Assembly (NCBI RefSeq): GCF_000147075.1
Contig: NC_014484.1
Coordinates: 496,001-560,000, forward strand
Direction: 5' to 3'
Length of the DNA stretch: 64,000 bases
Origin: Spirochaeta thermophila DSM 6192
GTDB lineage: Bacteria > Spirochaetota > Spirochaetia > Winmispirales > Winmispiraceae
The notes under the pieces were generated by a model. That model was given only the letters and a program-made list of their open reading frames with translations, searched no databases and was not told where the DNA came from. Made by a program: the position numbers and the translations under genes. Shown here piece by piece: positions 35,577 through 42,893 of the stretch (within the stretch, counting starts at the first letter, position 1; every line of letters begins with the position of its first letter).

Positions 35577-37037
35577 GTGCCCAGGAGGGAGGTGCAGGAG
35601 GTACGTGCGTACTGGAGTGGGGTCGGAGGGGGCGTGCTCTTCGTGGGGGCCCTCGTGCTCATGATCTTCCTGTCGGGCGGGTCGGGCGGCTGGGAGGGGG
35701 TCCAGGTGCTGGGGATACGAGAGAGCGTGGCTCCGGAGGTGGTGGTGGAGGCGCTCGAGAGGAGGGGCCTGGGGCCGGTGGTGTGGGAGGGGAGCCAGGA
35801 GGTGGAGCTGTGGGAGGGACGGGAGCTGGGGCGGTACAGGCTCAGGGATCTCCCTTCGAGACTCGATCCGGCCGATCCGAGGTACGATCCCTACCTCTCA
35901 TGGTTGCCTTCGATGTTCGAGGGGAGGGTGGGTGAAGAGGTCGTCTCCCTCCTCTACGTGCCGCAACGACACGGCGCCCTCTGGTTCCTCTTCGAGGTCC
36001 TCCCGGTGCTCCGGGCCTTTCCCGGAAAGGTGGTGCTCATGGGGCAGGGGTGGCCGGTGAGGCTCTTCCTCGCCGGGGTGTTCCTGGGGCTCCTTGTGTG
36101 GTGGGCCTGGGGGAGATGGGGTGTGTGGGCCGTGGCGGGCGGGGTGGGCTGGGTGGTGTCGGTGGGGACCGGGGGGGTGGGGATGGTGCCCGCCGCCGCC
36201 TCAGGGATGGTGAGTTTTCTGCTCCTCCTGCCGCCGGTTGCCGAGATGTTGGAGAGAGGGGTCCTGTGGGGATGGAGGTGGGAGGAGTGGGGCGGGGTCG
36301 TGTGGTGGGGAGTGATCCATCTCACGGTGGTGGTGGGATGGGCGGTCTTCCTCGGGAGCTGGGAGGTGGCGGCGGCCCTGCTGGTGGAGTGCGGAGTGGT
36401 GGGGATGATGGTCGCCTACTTCACGTGGTGGCGGAGCCGGCTCTCACACCGGGTCTTTCGTCCGGTGCCCCTCAGAAGACGCACCCGCACCGACGCCGGC
36501 AGAAGCCTTTCCCGCTGGGGATGGGGGCTCTTCCTCCTGGTATGCGCCACGGTCGCTGCCGGGGCGGGGCTCGCGGGAGGCGAAGTCCGGATCCCCCTTC
36601 CCGGGGAGGGGCCGTGGTGGCAGGGGGCCGGCGGGTACCTCGCACACCGGGCCTTCCAGGAGGGCTTCCTGTTCAACGTGCCGTTCGAGATGCCCATGAG
36701 GGGAGATGCGGTGATCCTCCCCCGTTTACGGATAGAGGGCGACGAGGTGGTGAGGGAGGATGAGGTGGTCCTCAGGTTCGACGAGGCCTGGTTCCGCAGG
36801 GTGGAGGATCTCCCTCCACACAGGATCGAGCGGTTGTTCCTTCAGGCCGGTGTGGAGACCTCCTTCGTGGGTTCTCCGACGAGGGTGCAGTGGCGTTGGC
36901 CTGTGCAGGCGGCGGGACTCCTCGTCCTTCTGCTTCTGCTGCTGCCCGAGGTTCTCAAGAGGGGGGCGGGTTTGACTTTTGAAACCAGGTATGGTATGAG
37001 AGCAGCCATCCGGAAGGAGGGGAGGCAGGTCGCATGA
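35577..37037 (+). CDS. Unknown 486-residue polytopic membrane protein
   Basis: No family is recognised. One helix lies at about residues 16-35, followed by an outside-type soluble domain of about 120 residues (ending near LLYVPQRHGALWF). A cluster of hydrophobic helices spans residues 160-285, one more is near 322-342, a second soluble segment follows, and a final helix is at 448-468 (QAAGLLVLLLLLLPEVLKRG). The start is a GTG with AGGAGG six bases upstream. Its stop overlaps the rnfC-like ATG (ATGA), so it is translationally coupled to the Rnf-like genes and may be an extra subunit. The coding strand is extremely G-rich. Confidence 0.7.
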   Translation: MPRREVQEVRAYWSGVGGGVLFVGALVLMIFLSGGSGGWEGVQVLGIRESVAPEVVVEALERRGLGPVVWEGSQEVELWEGRELGRYRLRDLPSRLDPADPRYDPYLSWLPSMFEGRVGEEVVSLLYVPQRHGALWFLFEVLPVLRAFPGKVVLMGQGWPVRLFLAGVFLGLLVWWAWGRWGVWAVAGGVGWVVSVGTGGVGMVPAAASGMVSFLLLLPPVAEMLERGVLWGWRWEEWGGVVWWGVIHLTVVVGWAVFLGSWEVAAALLVECGVVGMMVAYFTWWRSRLSHRVFRPVPLRRRTRTDAGRSLSRWGWGLFLLVCATVAAGAGLAGGEVRIPLPGEGPWWQGAGGYLAHRAFQEGFLFNVPFEMPMRGDAVILPRLRIEGDEVVREDEVVLRFDEAWFRRVEDLPPHRIERLFLQAGVETSFVGSPTRVQWRWPVQAAGLLVLLLLLLPEVLKRGAGLTFETRYGMRAAIRKEGRQVA

Positions 37038-38356
37038 GGTCGCTCCTTGCCGGCCGCATGAGAGGCGGTCTGGAGTTCCGTTCCTATGTACAGACGGTGG
37101 ATCGTCGGGTGGTGAACGCATCCCTTCCCAAGGTGGTGGTGATCCCCCTCGCATGGGGAATGATGGAGGCTTCCCATCCTGTGGTGAAGCCGGGCGACGA
37201 GGTGAAGGAGGGGCAGTTGCTCGCGAAACCGGCGAGCGTCATGGGGGCGCCCCTCTACTCCTCGGTGCCGGGGAGGGTGCGGGACATCGTCCCTGTCTCC
37301 CTCCCGGAGGGTGAACGGGAGGCCGTGATCTTGGATCTCGCCGGGACCTTCGAGCGTCGCGCGAAGGTCCGGACCTCCGACTGGGCGGACATGACGCCGG
37401 AGAAGCTCTGGAAGCGGCTCTTCTCGTCGGGGGTGATCCGGCACGGGAACGTCCCCCTTCCGATCGGGAGGTTCCTCCCGCCGCCGGGGCGTAAGGCCGA
37501 GGCCTTGGTCTGCGCCTGTTTCTCTGCGGAGCCGTGGCGGTATACCGAGGAGCTGCTCCTCGATCTCCGGCGCGAGGCCGTGGCCGAGGGGCTCCGCATC
37601 CTCGTGCGCACCGTGATGCCCAAGGAGGTGCATCTGGTCGTTCCCGAAGAGGAACGGACGATCTCCCGCCTCCTCGTGAGGGACCTGGGGGATCCGGGTA
37701 TCCCCGTGCGGGTCCACCATGTCGCGAGACGGTATCCCTTCACCTCGGACGAGATGCTCCTCGAGCTGGTGGGAGGGGCCCGTCTCACCTGGGGCAGGCT
37801 TCCCGTGGACGAGGGATTCGTGATCGCAGAACCCTCCACTCTCCTCGCGGTGAGGGATGCGGTCGTCGGGGGGAGGCCTGTGCTCGAACAGGTGGTCCTG
37901 GTGGGCGGGGATGCGGTGCAGCGCCCCGTCCTCGTGAAGGTCCGGCTGGGTATGCCCGTATTCGATCTCCTCTCCCAGGAGGGGACGATGCTCGGTCCCG
38001 ATGCGGATCCGAGGGTCTTCCTGGGAGGACCTCTCTCCGGCAGGGAGGTCTCATGGCTCGGGGCACCGCTGCTTCCCGGCGTGGATGTGGTGACGCTCCT
38101 CGGGAGAGGGGCGACGGGGGGGGAGGAACCGTGCATCCACTGCAGCCGATGTGCCCAGGTCTGTCCGAGGGGGCTCGAGCCCTGGCTCCTCCACGAGGCC
38201 CTCGGAAGGGGGGACGGGCGGCTCCTCACCGGAGGGGCGATCGAGGGGTGTATAGGCTGCAACCTCTGCAGTTTCGTCTGTCCCTCGGCCATTCCCCTCG
38301 CCGACCGGTTCAGGGACTATCTCGAGAAGGAGAGGGAAGGTCATGGAGAGGGTTGA
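37034..38356 (+). CDS. rnfC: RnfC-like iron-sulfur subunit lacking the NADH/FMN loop
   Basis: A 440-residue RnfC homologue. The N-terminal biotinyl-like segment (HPVVKPGDEVKEGQLLAKP), the SLBB-type region and two C-terminal 4Fe-4S motifs (Cys367, 370, 373, 377 and Cys406, 409, 412, 416) are in the expected order. In canonical RnfC the flavin/NADH loop reads like GLGGAGFPT and is followed by NGAECEP; here the aligned residues (about 133-145) are GVIRHGNVPLPIG and then CACFSAEPW, so NADH oxidation is doubtful. The usual GGxHP near the N-terminus is also altered. It lies between the unknown membrane protein and rnfD, overlapping both. Confidence 0.82.
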   Translation: MRSLLAGRMRGGLEFRSYVQTVDRRVVNASLPKVVVIPLAWGMMEASHPVVKPGDEVKEGQLLAKPASVMGAPLYSSVPGRVRDIVPVSLPEGEREAVILDLAGTFERRAKVRTSDWADMTPEKLWKRLFSSGVIRHGNVPLPIGRFLPPPGRKAEALVCACFSAEPWRYTEELLLDLRREAVAEGLRILVRTVMPKEVHLVVPEEERTISRLLVRDLGDPGIPVRVHHVARRYPFTSDEMLLELVGGARLTWGRLPVDEGFVIAEPSTLLAVRDAVVGGRPVLEQVVLVGGDAVQRPVLVKVRLGMPVFDLLSQEGTMLGPDADPRVFLGGPLSGREVSWLGAPLLPGVDVVTLLGRGATGGEEPCIHCSRCAQVCPRGLEPWLLHEALGRGDGRLLTGGAIEGCIGCNLCSFVCPSAIPLADRFRDYLEKEREGHGEG

Positions 38357-39374
38357 CGGTGGGCGCCTCGTCCTGGGTTCCAGGCAGGTCTATGAGCGGA
38401 AGAAGGTGCTCGCCCTGCTCCCGGTGGTGGGGGGTATGGCGGTGCTCTTCGGTCCGGAGGGGCTCCTGACGACCGCGTCTACGGTGGTGGGGAGCCTCGG
38501 TGCGGACCTCCTCATGGCGCAGCTCCTCTCCCGGAAGGCACGGCCCTCGTGGGATGCGGTGGGGCTCGGGCTCCTCGTGGGGCTCTTCCTGCCTCCCGGA
38601 CTCCATCCCGTTGCCGGGTTCCTCGCCGCGGTCTTCGGTCAGGTGGTGGCGCGCTGGACCTTCGGCGGCCCTGCTCGCGCCTGGTTCCACCCCGCGGTGG
38701 CGGCCGTGCTCTTCGCCGTGGTCTCCTTTCCCTTCGATGCGGGAAGCTATCTTCCGCCGCTCTTCGGGGATAGGGTGCAGGGACTCCCGCTCTTCGTCGA
38801 AGCAAAGCGTCTCCTCTCGGGGCTCAGGGGGGGGAGCATCCTCCAGGTGGTGGGTCTCACCCCGAGCGCGATCGACGTGCGGGTCACGGGTGTGCTCAAC
38901 GATGTGATCTTCGTGCCCCTTCGTTCGTACCTTCCCGACGGATACGTGGATCTCGCATTGGGGAACGTGCCGGGTGCGGTGGGGGCGCAGATGGGGCTCT
39001 TCGTCTTCCTCGGTGCCCTGTTCCTCGTGTACGAGGAGGTGGTGCGGGTGGACCTCCCCTTCCTCTTCCTGGGGGCCTACACCCTCCTCGTCTTCGTCGC
39101 GGGGAGGGGGCCGGAGGGAGGGGCCGACGTGCTCTTCTATCTGGGGGCGACCGATGTGGTGCTCGCCGCGTTCTTCCTCATTCCCGATGAGGTCTCCCGG
39201 CCTTCCAGGGCGGGACTCCTCCCCTGGTATGCGGTTGCGGGAGGTCTCCTGGCCGGGTTCTTCGCCCTGGGTGGGGTCTTCCCCTATCCCGGGCTCCTTT
39301 GCGCCGCGGTGCTCAACCTCACGGTCCCGCTCGTGGATCACCTTTCCGTAGCCCGTGTGGGAGGGCGCGCATGA
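38343..39374 (+). CDS. rnfD: RnfD-like membrane subunit without the FMN-attachment Thr
   Basis: A 343-residue membrane protein with about ten helices that follows RnfD/NqrB: GADLLMAQLLSRK, GLFLPPGLHPVAGFLAAVFGQ, and DLALGNVPGAVGAQMGLFVFLG match conserved blocks. In RnfD a threonine in an S/T-G-A-T motif carries covalent FMN just before this last block; the aligned sequence is T182-G183-V184-L185, so the acceptor Thr is replaced by Leu. It overlaps rnfC by 14 bases and rnfG by four, which implies tight coupling. Confidence 0.8.
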   Translation: MERVDGGRLVLGSRQVYERKKVLALLPVVGGMAVLFGPEGLLTTASTVVGSLGADLLMAQLLSRKARPSWDAVGLGLLVGLFLPPGLHPVAGFLAAVFGQVVARWTFGGPARAWFHPAVAAVLFAVVSFPFDAGSYLPPLFGDRVQGLPLFVEAKRLLSGLRGGSILQVVGLTPSAIDVRVTGVLNDVIFVPLRSYLPDGYVDLALGNVPGAVGAQMGLFVFLGALFLVYEEVVRVDLPFLFLGAYTLLVFVAGRGPEGGADVLFYLGATDVVLAAFFLIPDEVSRPSRAGLLPWYAVAGGLLAGFFALGGVFPYPGLLCAAVLNLTVPLVDHLSVARVGGRA

Positions 39375-39877
39375 GGCACGTGCTCGATCAACGCTTCGAT
39401 GTGGGGCTGGTGGTGCTTTTCTTCCTCTCGACGCTCGCGCTGATAGGGAGCGGCTATGTCTTCCTGGGTGGGAGGCTGGAGGACCGGGATGCGGGAGGGG
39501 TGCGTCTCGTGCTCGGCGGGGAGGGGCTGCAGGTGGAGGAGATGGGGCTTCCTCTTTCCGCAGGGAGCGTGTATCGGGTTTCGGGCGATGGGGAGGCGGT
39601 GTGGGCTGTGTCGCTTCCGGTGTTGTGGCGCGAGGCGGGCCTCGTGGTGGTGCTCTATGATGGAACGGGCGCGGTCGTGGATGTGCGGTTCCCCTACGGG
39701 CTCGAGGCGGGAGGGGACGATCCGTACGATACGGATCGTCTCAGGCGGCTCCTCCTGGATCGGAGTGCCCGTCGTCTGTGGCACGAGGTGAAAGGGGTCG
39801 ATCCTCTCCTGCTCCGGAAGGTGGAGGAGGCGGTGCGCCTCGGACGATCGCTCCTCGAGGAAGGAGGTCTCCTCTAG
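39371..39877 (+). CDS. rnfG: RnfG-like subunit without the FMN-attachment motif
   Basis: A 168-residue protein in the rnfG position. One N-terminal helix (VGLVVLFFLSTLALIGSGYVF) anchors an outside domain whose pattern VYRVSGDGEAVWAVSLPV and VVLYDGTGAVVDVRFPYG follows the FMN-binding domain of RnfG. Canonical RnfG ends with SGATxTS, where Thr binds FMN; here the aligned segment is GVDPLLLRKVEEAV, with no SGAT. Assignment to RnfG is by order, topology and weak similarity, so it is less certain than for its neighbours. ATGA overlap with rnfD fixes the start. Confidence 0.65.
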   Translation: MRHVLDQRFDVGLVVLFFLSTLALIGSGYVFLGGRLEDRDAGGVRLVLGGEGLQVEEMGLPLSAGSVYRVSGDGEAVWAVSLPVLWREAGLVVVLYDGTGAVVDVRFPYGLEAGGDDPYDTDRLRRLLLDRSARRLWHEVKGVDPLLLRKVEEAVRLGRSLLEEGGLL

Positions 39878-40486
39878 ATGGAAAGGGCGGGTTTCTTTCA
39901 CGGCAACATCCTCCTGGTCGCAGGGTGCGGGCTCGCCCCGGCGCTCGCACTCACCACGAGGTTCGGTTACGGTCTCCTCCTCGGACTCGTGGCCTGGGGC
40001 CTGCTCCTCTTCCTCTCGCTCCTCTTCTCCTCGTTCAGGGAGTACCTGCGCAACCGCGAGATGCAGCTCGCGGTCTTCTTCATCGTGGGGGGAACCACGG
40101 TGAGTCTCATGGAGCTCGGTTTCAGGGCCTGGGCACCGGAGGTGCTCAGGGTGCTCGGGTTGTACCTGCCGGTCCTGGTGGTGGGTTCGCTCGTGTGGGG
40201 CTACGGGGTGGCCTACGGTCTCTCCTATCGTCCCAAGCGCACGTTCCGGATGGCGATGCGTGTGGGCGGGGGGTATGCGGCGGCCGTGGTGGTGATGGCC
40301 TTCGTGAGGGAGCTCCTGGGCTACGGTGCTCTCAGCCTGGTGCCCTTCGCCGATGCGGCCTTGGTGGTGCCGGGGCTCGGGGACCTGCCCCTGCGGGCGG
40401 CGGTGGCCCCTGCGGGCGCCTTCTTCGTCTTCGGTTACCTCGCCGCCCTGGTGCGGCTCGCAGGGAGGGATGGTGATGCCCGCTGA
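39878..40486 (+). CDS. rnfE: RnfE-like membrane subunit with lost cysteine ligands
   Basis: A 202-residue protein with about six helices in the RnfE/NqrD family: GNILLVAGCGLAPALALTT, SSFREYLRNREMQLAVFFIV and VVMAFVRELLGYGAL align with conserved blocks. Canonical RnfE has Cys in GLCPALA and in VNC, which bind an iron-sulfur centre within the membrane. Here these positions are Ala20 and Ser104. A Cys at 17, one helical turn away, might be a replacement, but the second ligand has none. The gene follows rnfG directly. Confidence 0.78.
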   Translation: MERAGFFHGNILLVAGCGLAPALALTTRFGYGLLLGLVAWGLLLFLSLLFSSFREYLRNREMQLAVFFIVGGTTVSLMELGFRAWAPEVLRVLGLYLPVLVVGSLVWGYGVAYGLSYRPKRTFRMAMRVGGGYAAAVVVMAFVRELLGYGALSLVPFADAALVVPGLGDLPLRAAVAPAGAFFVFGYLAALVRLAGRDGDAR

Positions 40487-41057
40487 TGCGCTCCTCTATC
40501 TCGGACCTTCACACCTCGCGTTCGCCTTCTTCCTGGGGCTCTCACTCCTGTTCTCGGGTGTCTCCCGTGTGAGGGATGCGCTCTTCCTGGGCGGGGTGGT
40601 GACGGGTCTCCTGCTCCTCGCCGGGCTCTACCAGTACGTCCTCGAGCGGTGGGTCCTCTCGGTCCTGGATGTGCGGGCCTTCAGGTTCATGGGGTTCCTC
40701 CTCGGGTTCGGAGGCGTGCTCGTCCTCCTCTTCCTGCTCCTCCGGCGGGTCGCGCCGGGAGAGGACGGTCGGTGGCTCGAGCTGGTGAGGCGGGGCGATC
40801 TCGTGGCGCTGGTGCTGGGCGGGGTGCTCGTGGTGCTCGAGGGCGAGGGGTCGCTCGGCTGGTCGCTCTGGGGGCTCCTCTGGGCGGGTGTGGGGTTCAC
40901 CGCAGGGCTCCTCTTCTTCGTGGGGATCCTCCACCGGGTGGAGGGGCCGGAGGTGCCCGGGCCGCTCAGGGGGCTTCCGGTGCGGACGGTCTGTGCGGGC
41001 CTCGTTGCCTTGGTGGTCGAGGTGACGGGGTACGCCCTGTACCCCCTGTTCGTATAG
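40476..41057 (+). CDS. rnfA: RnfA-like membrane subunit with lost cysteine ligands
   Basis: A 193-residue, six-helix protein related to RnfA/NqrE: FAFFLGLSLLFSGVSR, LYQYVLERWVLSVLDVRAFR and the C-terminal PLRGLPVRTVCAGLVALVVE match conserved regions (for example FLGLCPFLGVSK and FRGAPIALITAGLMSL in canonical RnfA). The Cys in GLCP is Ser23, and the later TNCAVLG is replaced by VALVLGG. The start at 40476 has GGGAGG seven bases upstream and overlaps rnfE by 11 bases. ribD begins only nine bases after its stop; no rnfB follows. Confidence 0.75.
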   Translation: MPADALLYLGPSHLAFAFFLGLSLLFSGVSRVRDALFLGGVVTGLLLLAGLYQYVLERWVLSVLDVRAFRFMGFLLGFGGVLVLLFLLLRRVAPGEDGRWLELVRRGDLVALVLGGVLVVLEGEGSLGWSLWGLLWAGVGFTAGLLFFVGILHRVEGPEVPGPLRGLPVRTVCAGLVALVVEVTGYALYPLFV

Positions 41058-41066
41058 GAGGCTGGT

Positions 41067-42155
41067 GTGGCGGAGCGTGATGTGGTGTTCATGAGGCGGG
41101 CGCTCGCCCTCGCACGGAGGGCCGAGGGGCGGACGTCGCCCAATCCCATGGTGGGTGCCGTGGTCGTGAAGGATGGGCGCGTGGTGGGCGAGGGGTTCCA
41201 CGAGCGGGCCGGGCTCCCGCATGCCGAGGTGGCGGCCCTCTCCGAGGCGGGGGAGGAGGCGCGGGGTGCGGAGATGTACGTGACCCTCGAGCCGTGCTGT
41301 CACTGGGGGAGGACCCCGCCGTGTACGGATGCGATCCTCAAGGCCGGGGTGCGGAGGGTGGTGGTGGCGTGCAGGGACCCGAATCCGCAGGTGGCGGGAA
41401 AGGGGCTTTCGATCCTCGCCGAAGCGGGGGTGGAGGTGGAGGTGGGGGTGCTCTCCCGGGAGGCGCGGTGGCTCAACAGGGGGTTCATCTCGAGGATGGA
41501 GCGGGGAAGGCCGTGGGTGGTGGCCAAGGTGGCCGCCTCTCTCGATGGCAGGATCGCCCTGCCGGATGGACGTTCGAAGTGGATCACGGGCGAGGAGGCG
41601 CGTTGGGAGGTGCACCGCTTGCGCGCGGGGAGCGATGTGCTCGTCACCGGGATCGGCACGGTGCTGGCCGACGATCCGGCCTTCACGGTGCGGGTTCCGG
41701 GGGGGGAGGGGAGGGATCCTGGGGTGGTGGTCTTGGATACACGGGGGAGGCTGCCGGTGGGGGCCCGGGTCGTACGGGAGGGTACGGTGGTGATGGTGGG
41801 GCCGGGGGTGGATGCGGGGTGGCGCGGGGAGGTGGAAAGGCGGGGGGTGCGGGTGGTGGAGGTGGGGATCAGGGATGGGAAGGTGGATGTACAGGCGGTG
41901 TCGAGGTGGTTGGGGGAGGAGGGGGTGAATGTCGCGATGGTGGAGGCGGGGGCGGGGGTGACGGGGGCGTTCCTCGAGGCGGGGATGGTGGACGAGCTGG
42001 TGGTGTTCGTGGCGCCGAGGGTCCTGGGAGAGGGGAGGGGTTGGGTGGAGGGGCGCGTGGTGGAGGGGTTGGGGGAACGGGAGTGGGAGGTGCGTGAGGT
42101 GAGGAGGGTGGGTGAGGATGTGATGGTCCGGTGCGTGCGGCGGGGGTGGGTGTAG
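41067..42155 (+). CDS. ribD: Bifunctional riboflavin deaminase/reductase
   Basis: A 362-residue full-length RibD. The N-terminal deaminase has the zinc motif HAEVAAL with PCCHWGRTPPC, and the C-terminal reductase begins at about residue 150 (WVVAKVAASLDGRIALPDG, then SKWITGEEAR). It carries out steps two and three of riboflavin synthesis: deamination of the pyrimidine, then NADPH reduction of the ribose side chain. The GTG start has TAGGAG upstream. It follows rnfA-like by nine bases. The second half is very rich in GGG and GTG codons. Confidence 0.95.
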   Translation: MAERDVVFMRRALALARRAEGRTSPNPMVGAVVVKDGRVVGEGFHERAGLPHAEVAALSEAGEEARGAEMYVTLEPCCHWGRTPPCTDAILKAGVRRVVVACRDPNPQVAGKGLSILAEAGVEVEVGVLSREARWLNRGFISRMERGRPWVVAKVAASLDGRIALPDGRSKWITGEEARWEVHRLRAGSDVLVTGIGTVLADDPAFTVRVPGGEGRDPGVVVLDTRGRLPVGARVVREGTVVMVGPGVDAGWRGEVERRGVRVVEVGIRDGKVDVQAVSRWLGEEGVNVAMVEAGAGVTGAFLEAGMVDELVVFVAPRVLGEGRGWVEGRVVEGLGEREWEVREVRRVGEDVMVRCVRRGWV

Positions 42156-42179
42156 GAGTCTTGTACGAGGAGGGATACG

Positions 42180-42821
42180 GTGTTCACGGGTATCGTTCGT
42201 GAGATCGGTGTGGTGCGTGAGGTGAGGAAGGAGGGGGGAGGGCTGGTGGTGCGGGTGGAGGGGCCCGGGGTCGTGGGTGTGCTGGAGGTGGGGGCGAGTG
42301 TGGCGGTGGACGGGGTGTGCCTCACGGTCACGGCCCTGGATGAGCGCACCTTCCTTGCGGATGTGAGCTATGAGACGGCGGCGCGGAGTACGCTGGGGGG
42401 GGTGCGGGTGGGGCGGCGGGTGAACCTGGAGCCGGCGCTGGCGGTGGGTGAGCGGTTGGGAGGGCACCTGGTGTCGGGGCACGTGGATGGTGTGGGGCGG
42501 GTGATGGTGCGGGAGCGACGGAGCGGGGGCGAGTACTTCGCCTTCTGGGTACCGCCGGAGCTGAGGAAGTACATCGCGTCCAAGGCCTCGGTGGCGGTCG
42601 ACGGGGTCAGCCTCACCGTCGCAGAGAAGCTTCCGGAGGGCTTCAGCGTGGTCGTCATCCCTCATACCCTCGCGGTGACCACCCTCGCCGATCGCCGCCG
42701 GGCAGACATGGTGAACCTCGAGTGCGACATCCTCGCCAAGTACGTGGAGAGCCTCCTCCTCGAGGGGGGCCCGGGCACGGGCGACCTCACCATCGAACGG
42801 CTCCGCGATCTCGGGTTCTAG
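42180..42821 (+). CDS. ribE: Riboflavin synthase, alpha subunit
   Basis: A 213-residue protein with the two lumazine-binding repeats of riboflavin synthase. It begins MFTGIVREIGVV, a family signature; repeat one has VAVDGVCLTVTAL and repeat two has VAVDGVSLTVAEK, with GHLVSGHVDGVG between. It dismutates two 6,7-dimethyl-8-ribityllumazine molecules to riboflavin. GTG start with GAGGAGG upstream. Confidence 0.95.
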   Translation: MFTGIVREIGVVREVRKEGGGLVVRVEGPGVVGVLEVGASVAVDGVCLTVTALDERTFLADVSYETAARSTLGGVRVGRRVNLEPALAVGERLGGHLVSGHVDGVGRVMVRERRSGGEYFAFWVPPELRKYIASKASVAVDGVSLTVAEKLPEGFSVVVIPHTLAVTTLADRRRADMVNLECDILAKYVESLLLEGGPGTGDLTIERLRDLGF

Positions 42822-42832
42822 ACGTGCCTCCC

Positions 42833-42861
42833 TTTTCGATACAAAAGGATTGGAGTATTAT
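42833..42861 (+). promoter_or_regulatory. Weak candidate promoter before ribBA
   Basis: TATTAT (42856-42861) is a good -10 box in the only AT-rich stretch of the rib cluster; the aligned -35 (TTTTCG, 42833-42838) is poor. The leader is too short for an FMN riboswitch. Confidence 0.35.
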
Positions 42862-42893
42862 AGACGACAGAACGAGAGAAGTGAGGGATGGAC

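Noticed and set aside
40542-42665. Long minus-strand frame opposite rnfA, ribD and ribE
   Set aside because: The plus-strand genes are certain, and the antisense translation is low-complexity Pro/His/Arg.
42822-42893. FMN riboswitch expected near riboflavin genes
   Set aside because: The only leader of any length in the cluster is about 70 bases, shorter than an RFN element, and no conserved RFN blocks are seen here or before ribD.
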